Below, piece after piece: positions 5,934-9,960 of a stretch of DNA of 9,960 nt. Source of the stretch: Sulfurimonas sp. (lineage in GTDB: Bacteria; Campylobacterota; Campylobacteria; Campylobacterales; Sulfurimonadaceae). Each line of letters starts with the position of its first letter. Position 1 is the stretch's first letter. The DNA is taken from positions 145,343-155,302 of the forward strand of contig NVXO02000002.1 of assembly GCA_002733945.2 (NCBI GenBank), written 5' to 3'. Made by a program: the position numbers and the translations under genes. The notes under the pieces were generated by a model. It was not told the origin of the DNA and did no database searches. It saw only the letters and a program-made list of their open reading frames with translations.

Positions 5934-8397
5934 TTTATATAACCTAGCCTTTGAGCGAAGTATTTTAAGCTCTATCGTTTTTGAACCAAGTCAGTTTGAT
6001 GAACTCTCTACTGCACTAAAAGTTGATGATTTTTATCTCCCAGCTCATCAAGAGATATTTAATGCTATGATGCTTCTTCTTCAAAAAGATCAGCCTATTG
6101 ATGAAGAATTTATCAAAAAAGAACTTATCAAAGCGAAGAAGTTTGATGAACAGGTTATGCTAGAGATTTTATCTGCTAACCCTATTTCAAACACAAAAGC
6201 TTATGTTGATGAAGTAAAAGACAAGTCTTTAAAACGCCATCTGTTAACACTTACAACTGAGATAAAAAGAGTTACAGTTGAAGAAGAACTCCCTGCTGCT
6301 GAAGTCATAGACATAGTAGAGAAAAAACTCTATGACATCACACAAGACAACCAAACTTCTGACTTTAAAGATGCCCCAAAGATGACTTTTGACACTATGG
6401 AGTACATCAAAGAGATGAAAGCTCGCGGAAACTCTGTTCTCGTGGGTGTAGATACTGGTTTTGCCGAACTTAACAAAATGACTACTGGTTTTGGTAAGGG
6501 TGACCTTGTCATCATCGCAGCCCGTCCAGCTATGGGTAAATGCCTTGGACTTGGGACTAAGGTCGTGATGTATGATGGTACTCTTAAAAATGTTGAAGAT
6601 GTAAAAGTTGGCGATCAGCTTATGGGTGATGACTCTACACCTAGAAATGTTCTCTCACTTGCACGAGGAAGAGAAAAAATGTTTTGGGTTCGTCAAAATA
6701 AAGGTATTGATTACCGTGTGAACGAGTCACATATTCTCTCTCTTAAGCGCAGTAGAAATGAGGGGAAACATAAGCATGGCGATATTTTAAATATAGATGT
6801 TAAAGAGTACAATACAAAAAGTAAACGATTTCACTCTAACTATAAGGGGTATAAAGTATCTATAGATTTCAAAAAACAAAAGTTAGCTATAGACCCTTAC
6901 TTTTTAGGTCTATGGCTGGGAGATGGGGCATCTTCAAATGTTTCTATTGCTTCTATAGATGGCGAGATTATAGAGTACCTCAGTCAATATGCACAAAAGC
7001 TTGACCTACAACTTAGCGAGCAGCACCCTAAAGATAAGTGCCCTGTTTATAGTATTACCTCAGGTAAAAGAGGGGTCTCAAACAAAAAAGACAAATCTTT
7101 ACAGAAGAAACTTAGAGAGATAGGGGTTTTAAACAACAAGCATATCCCTCACAGCTACATTCAAAACTCTGAAAAAAATAGACTACAACTTCTAGCCGGT
7201 CTAATAGATAGTGATGGCTATTACGATGACAGATTTCATGTATTTGAAATTGTACAAAAAAATGAAGTACTCACACGTCAAATCAAATATTTAGCTGATT
7301 CACTCGGTTTTAGGGTCTCATTTAAAACAAAAAAAGCACGTATCAAAAAAATTAACTATGAGTGCGATGTCTATAGGATTCGGATTGTAGGTAACCTCGA
7401 TAAAATACCTACTAAAGTAGCTAGAAAACAGGCTCGTCTTCTGCTCTCAAAACGCGAGCATACACATACCGGTATAAAAGTAGAGTATGATAAAGTTGAT
7501 GATTATTACGGTTTTACTATAGATGGTAATCACCTCTTTTTACTAGAAGATATGACTGTTACACATAATACGTCATTTATACTAAACACCGTAAATAGTC
7601 TCATTATGAACGGCAAGGGTGTAGCTTTTTTCTCACTAGAGATGCCTGCTGAACAGTTGATGCTGCGTTTACTTTCCATCCAGACTTCTATACCCCTTCA
7701 AAAGCTTCGTGTTGGTGATATGAATGACAACCAATGGAGTTCACTCAATGGGGCAGTAGATAGAATGAACTCTGCGAAACTTTATGTGGATGACCAAGGT
7801 AGTCTCAACATAAACCAACTTAGAAGTAAACTAAGAAAACTAAAAAACCAACACCCTGAAATAGAGATAGCTGTCATCGATTACTTACAGATTATGCAAG
7901 GTATCGGTAAACAAGACAGACATATACAAGTATCAGAAATCTCTCGTGGACTAAAGATGCTTGCACGTGAGCTTGAGATGCCCATAGTCGCTCTCTCTCA
8001 GCTTAACCGTGGTGTTGAGTCTCGTAATGATAAGCGCCCGATGCTGAGCGATATTCGTGAGTCTGGTTCTATTGAGCAAGATGCCGATATCATTCTTTTT
8101 GTCTATAGGGATGATGTTTATCTTTACAAGGAAGAAAAAGAGCGCGAAAAAGCTGCCAAAGCCGAGGGTAAAGAGTTCATAAGCGAGTATGTAGAAAAAG
8201 AGGAAGAGGAAGCTGAAATCATCATCGGTAAACAGCGTAATGGTCCAACCGGTCATGTAAAACTCATCTTTCAGAAAAAACTCACTCGCTTTGTTGATAC
8301 CCCTACGTTTAATGTAGGAGTTGAGACTGTTTATGAAAACATAGACACCTCATCAGCAGATATGAATATCCCTCAAATAGATATGCCTGCACTCTAA
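5923..8397 (+). CDS. dnaB: DnaB replicative DNA helicase, precursor with in-frame intein
   Basis: The 824-residue precursor would splice to a 481-residue DnaB, the hexameric 5'-3' helicase that opens the replication fork. The N-terminal DnaB_N domain covers about residues 1-105, then a linker and the RecA-like motor domain from about 170. The Walker A motif ARPAMGK-T is split by the intein between Lys206 and Thr550. Other motor residues are intact: the catalytic Glu573 in SLEMPAEQ, Walker B Asp653 in VIDYLQI, SQLNRGVESR, and the arginine finger Arg772 in KQRNGPTG. A charged insert at about 736-765, rich in Lys and Glu, resembles the C-terminal insert known from Helicobacter DnaB. The start at 5923 gives the typical MQDNLYNLAFERSIL N-terminus and has AGGA eight bases upstream. 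Without splicing the P-loop is not formed, so the helicase should be inactive until the intein is removed. The gene overlaps hepT and abuts comEC. Confidence 0.97.
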   Translation: MQDNLYNLAFERSILSSIVFEPSQFDELSTALKVDDFYLPAHQEIFNAMMLLLQKDQPIDEEFIKKELIKAKKFDEQVMLEILSANPISNTKAYVDEVKDKSLKRHLLTLTTEIKRVTVEEELPAAEVIDIVEKKLYDITQDNQTSDFKDAPKMTFDTMEYIKEMKARGNSVLVGVDTGFAELNKMTTGFGKGDLVIIAARPAMGKCLGLGTKVVMYDGTLKNVEDVKVGDQLMGDDSTPRNVLSLARGREKMFWVRQNKGIDYRVNESHILSLKRSRNEGKHKHGDILNIDVKEYNTKSKRFHSNYKGYKVSIDFKKQKLAIDPYFLGLWLGDGASSNVSIASIDGEIIEYLSQYAQKLDLQLSEQHPKDKCPVYSITSGKRGVSNKKDKSLQKKLREIGVLNNKHIPHSYIQNSEKNRLQLLAGLIDSDGYYDDRFHVFEIVQKNEVLTRQIKYLADSLGFRVSFKTKKARIKKINYECDVYRIRIVGNLDKIPTKVARKQARLLLSKREHTHTGIKVEYDKVDDYYGFTIDGNHLFLLEDMTVTHNTSFILNTVNSLIMNGKGVAFFSLEMPAEQLMLRLLSIQTSIPLQKLRVGDMNDNQWSSLNGAVDRMNSAKLYVDDQGSLNINQLRSKLRKLKNQHPEIEIAVIDYLQIMQGIGKQDRHIQVSEISRGLKMLARELEMPIVALSQLNRGVESRNDKRPMLSDIRESGSIEQDADIILFVYRDDVYLYKEEKEREKAAKAEGKEFISEYVEKEEEEAEIIIGKQRNGPTGHVKLIFQKKLTRFVDTPTFNVGVETVYENIDTSSADMNIPQIDMPAL
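6541..7569 (+). mobile_element. Intein in the DnaB P-loop with LAGLIDADG homing endonuclease
   Basis: This in-frame 1029-base insert encodes 343 residues (precursor 207-549). It has the class 1 splicing signature: Cys1 in CLGLGTKVVMYDG (block A), a block B His in VNESHILSL (precursor His270), the C-terminal block YYGFTIDGNHLFLLEDM, and VTHN ending in His548-Asn549, with Thr550 as the +1 nucleophile. The central part is a two-motif homing endonuclease: LGLWLGDG (Asp334) and LLAGLIDSDG (Asp431). Both catalytic acidic positions are kept, so the element may still be able to home into intein-free dnaB alleles. The insertion lies between GGTAAA (Gly-Lys) and ACGTCA (Thr-Ser) of the ATP-binding loop. 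This is a conserved, hard-to-lose site where inteins of other helicases and ATPases are also found. Boundaries follow from the alignment of the flanks to ARPAMGKT and are certain to the residue. Confidence 0.96.
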
Positions 8398-9672
8398 ATG
8401 ATAGAAAAAGTCTCTCTCTTTTTAAGTAAGAAAGACTTTTTTAACTTTTTTCTCTTGTGCTGTATACTGCTTTGTATCTCCTTAGGTATTGAGTACTACC
8501 ACTTTAAACAACTCACAAAATTTGACTCACAACTTGTAAATGCAACGGTACTCAAACAGTACACTAAAACAAAATACAAAAAAGATAAACTTAAAACATA
8601 TCAAGTTCTCAAGTTAAAAAGTGACAAGGGTTGTACTTTTTATACAACTGCAAGTAAAAGCCTCCAAGATATAAAATACAAACATCTTACTATGGAAATC
8701 TGGGCAGGTAAGATTAACTTTTATGAGTATATGCAAAGTTTTTATGCTTTTAGTAAGATTCTAGAAATTCATTCTGACTTTAGTTATAAAACAGAACTAA
8801 ACTCTCTTATAAAAGAGCAACATAAACAAGAAGATATATCTTTAGTCTACCAAGCACTCTTTACAGCCAAACCGCTTCCCTTAGAACTTCAACAACTGTT
8901 TTCTAGTCTTGGTATCTCACATCTTATTGCAATAAGTGGATTTCATCTAGGTGTTCTTAGTGGTATTCTCTTTTTTCTTATAAAGTATCCCTACAAGTTT
9001 TTACAAAAAAGGTTTTTTCCATACAGAAGCCTTAACATAGACACTTTTATTTTCATAGCTATTTCCCTTCTTGCATATCTACTTTTTTTAGATATGCCAC
9101 CTTCATTACTCCGTGCTTTTGTAATGTTACTCATTGGATTTATACTCTATGATAGAGGAATTAAAGTCGTCTCAATGGAGACACTTTTTTTAACTATAGT
9201 ACTTATTCTAGTCATCTTTCCACGACTCTCTTTTAACATCGGTTTTTGGCTGAGTGTATCTGGTGTGTTTTACATATTCTTATTTTTACTTGCATTTAAA
9301 GACCGGAGTAAAGTTTGGCACTTTTTCATTCTCCCCCTTTGGCTCTACTTTACAATGCTACCCTACTCTATCGTTATATTTGGTAACTTTAGTGTTTACC
9401 ACCCACTCTCTATTATCTGGACAGGGCTCTTTACACTTTTTTATCCTATAGGGATATTCTTACACCTAATTGGTAATGGAGATGTATTAGACCCAATGTT
9501 AAGTCTACTTATGCACCTTGAGACACATACAGTCAAAATAGTAGTTGATTTGAAGTTTTTATTAATTGAAATAGGGCTTTCTGTACTGGCCATGTATCAT
9601 AGGGGTTTTATATATGCCTTACTTATCTATCTTGGAGGATTTTTTATATATGCTATCAATAATGTAACATAA
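8398..9672 (+). CDS. comEC: ComEC/Rec2-family DNA uptake channel, short form
   Basis: A 424-residue polytopic inner-membrane protein. ComEC carries incoming single-stranded DNA across the cytoplasmic membrane during natural transformation. An N-terminal membrane segment (about 15-33) is followed by a soluble, beta-rich region and then the competence domain, whose signature HLIAISGFHLG lies at residues 175-185 and is followed by at least six hydrophobic segments (including LLAYLLFLDMPPSLLRAFVM). It ends without the metallo-beta-lactamase-like domain of longer ComEC proteins; this short form is usual in Helicobacter and relatives. The ATG follows the dnaB TAA directly (TAAATG), so it is translationally coupled and has no separate Shine-Dalgarno of note. 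The dnaB-comEC order is, as I recall, conserved in the phylum. The last 54 bases overlap the convergent membrane-protein gene. Confidence 0.9.
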   Translation: MIEKVSLFLSKKDFFNFFLLCCILLCISLGIEYYHFKQLTKFDSQLVNATVLKQYTKTKYKKDKLKTYQVLKLKSDKGCTFYTTASKSLQDIKYKHLTMEIWAGKINFYEYMQSFYAFSKILEIHSDFSYKTELNSLIKEQHKQEDISLVYQALFTAKPLPLELQQLFSSLGISHLIAISGFHLGVLSGILFFLIKYPYKFLQKRFFPYRSLNIDTFIFIAISLLAYLLFLDMPPSLLRAFVMLLIGFILYDRGIKVVSMETLFLTIVLILVIFPRLSFNIGFWLSVSGVFYIFLFLLAFKDRSKVWHFFILPLWLYFTMLPYSIVIFGNFSVYHPLSIIWTGLFTLFYPIGIFLHLIGNGDVLDPMLSLLMHLETHTVKIVVDLKFLLIEIGLSVLAMYHRGFIYALLIYLGGFFIYAINNVT

Positions 9673-9960
9673 CTTCAAACCGTAAATAAAGATAATCCAC
9701 GATACATATATCCATAAGAACAGAAACATAACAATGGCAAACGAACCATACATGGTAGTATAAGACTTATTCATAAAAACATAATAAATAAAGGCATTTT
9801 TACTTACGCTAAAAACTATGGAAATGATAAATGAACTAATAAGCGAAGCACGAGGGTTTATCTTTGCATTTGGTCCTATCTGAAATATTAAAAAGAAAAG
9901 TGCCCAGATGATAAGATATGGCACAATAGGTAAGATGTTAAAGCCTGAGGTAAGAGAGTT
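9619..9960 (-). CDS. YihY/BrkB-family inner-membrane protein, C-terminal part
   Basis: The frame is open to the window edge, so the true start lies beyond 9960; 113 C-terminal residues are visible. They contain hydrophobic segments at PYLIIWALFFLIFQI, SLISSFIISIVFSVSK, and a long one including MFLFLWIYVSWIIFIYGLKL. The motif pattern (an Asn-containing loop after the first segment, the MYGSFA turn, then LWIYVSW) is typical of the YihY/BrkB family, once mislabelled ribonuclease BN. Its molecular function is not established; it is presumed to be a transport or envelope protein. A GTG at 9924 lies inside the membrane domain and is not a believable start. The gene converges on comEC and overlaps its end. 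Confidence 0.85.
   Translation of the reverse strand, partial: NSLTSGFNILPIVPYLIIWALFFLIFQIGPNAKINPRASLISSFIISIVFSVSKNAFIYYVFMNKSYTTMYGSFAIVMFLFLWIYVSWIIFIYGLKLCYIIDSIYKKSSKIDK

Noticed and set aside
8122..8220. Lys/Glu-rich stretch in DnaB as a second insertion element.
   Set aside because: A charged insert at this place is, as I recall, normal for Campylobacterota DnaB and lacks any splicing or endonuclease motif.
9922..9924. GTG as the start of the minus-strand membrane protein.
   Set aside because: The frame stays open to the window edge and encodes residues fitting the YihY family, so the start lies outside.

Overview
The window looks like a chromosomal segment of a Campylobacterota (epsilonproteobacterial) genome, probably Sulfurimonas or a close relative. 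The reasons are AT-rich DNA, the style of the IspG and DnaB proteins, a DnaB with the charged C-terminal insert seen in this phylum, and a short ComEC directly behind dnaB, as I recall for Helicobacter. The genus is inference; no rRNA or other marker is present.

Layout: (1) 1-687 is the 3' part of ispG (isoprenoid biosynthesis). (2) 752-5171 is an accessory block: a small helix-turn-helix gene on the minus strand, a divergent control region with two inverted repeats, and a type III restriction-modification pair, mod and res. (3) 5228-5933 is a two-gene MntA/HepT (MNT/HEPN) toxin-antitoxin module with its own likely promoter. (4) 5923-8397 is dnaB, the replicative helicase, interrupted exactly inside its ATP-binding P-loop by a 343-residue intein with a LAGLIDADG homing endonuclease. 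(5) 8398-9672 is comEC, the DNA-uptake channel. (6) 9619-9960 is the 3' part of a convergent YihY/BrkB-family membrane protein gene.

How the parts relate: housekeeping genes (ispG, dnaB, comEC) flank and host three kinds of selfish or defensive element: a restriction-modification system, a toxin-antitoxin pair and a homing intein. The toxin-antitoxin pair is wedged directly against dnaB: hepT overlaps the dnaB start by 11 bases and carries its ribosome-binding site. From mntA to comEC the genes overlap or abut, so dnaB and comEC are probably at least partly transcribed from the toxin-antitoxin promoter.

The most notable points are the Res subunit, which keeps its helicase motifs and the first nuclease aspartate but appears to have lost the E-x-K half of its nuclease by an in-frame deletion; the complete-looking intein in the DnaB Walker A motif; the coupling of hepT to dnaB; and the symmetric inverted repeat between the divergent promoters of the small regulator and mod. 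I recognise every larger gene at family level. The only gene of unknown role is the 63-residue helix-turn-helix protein.
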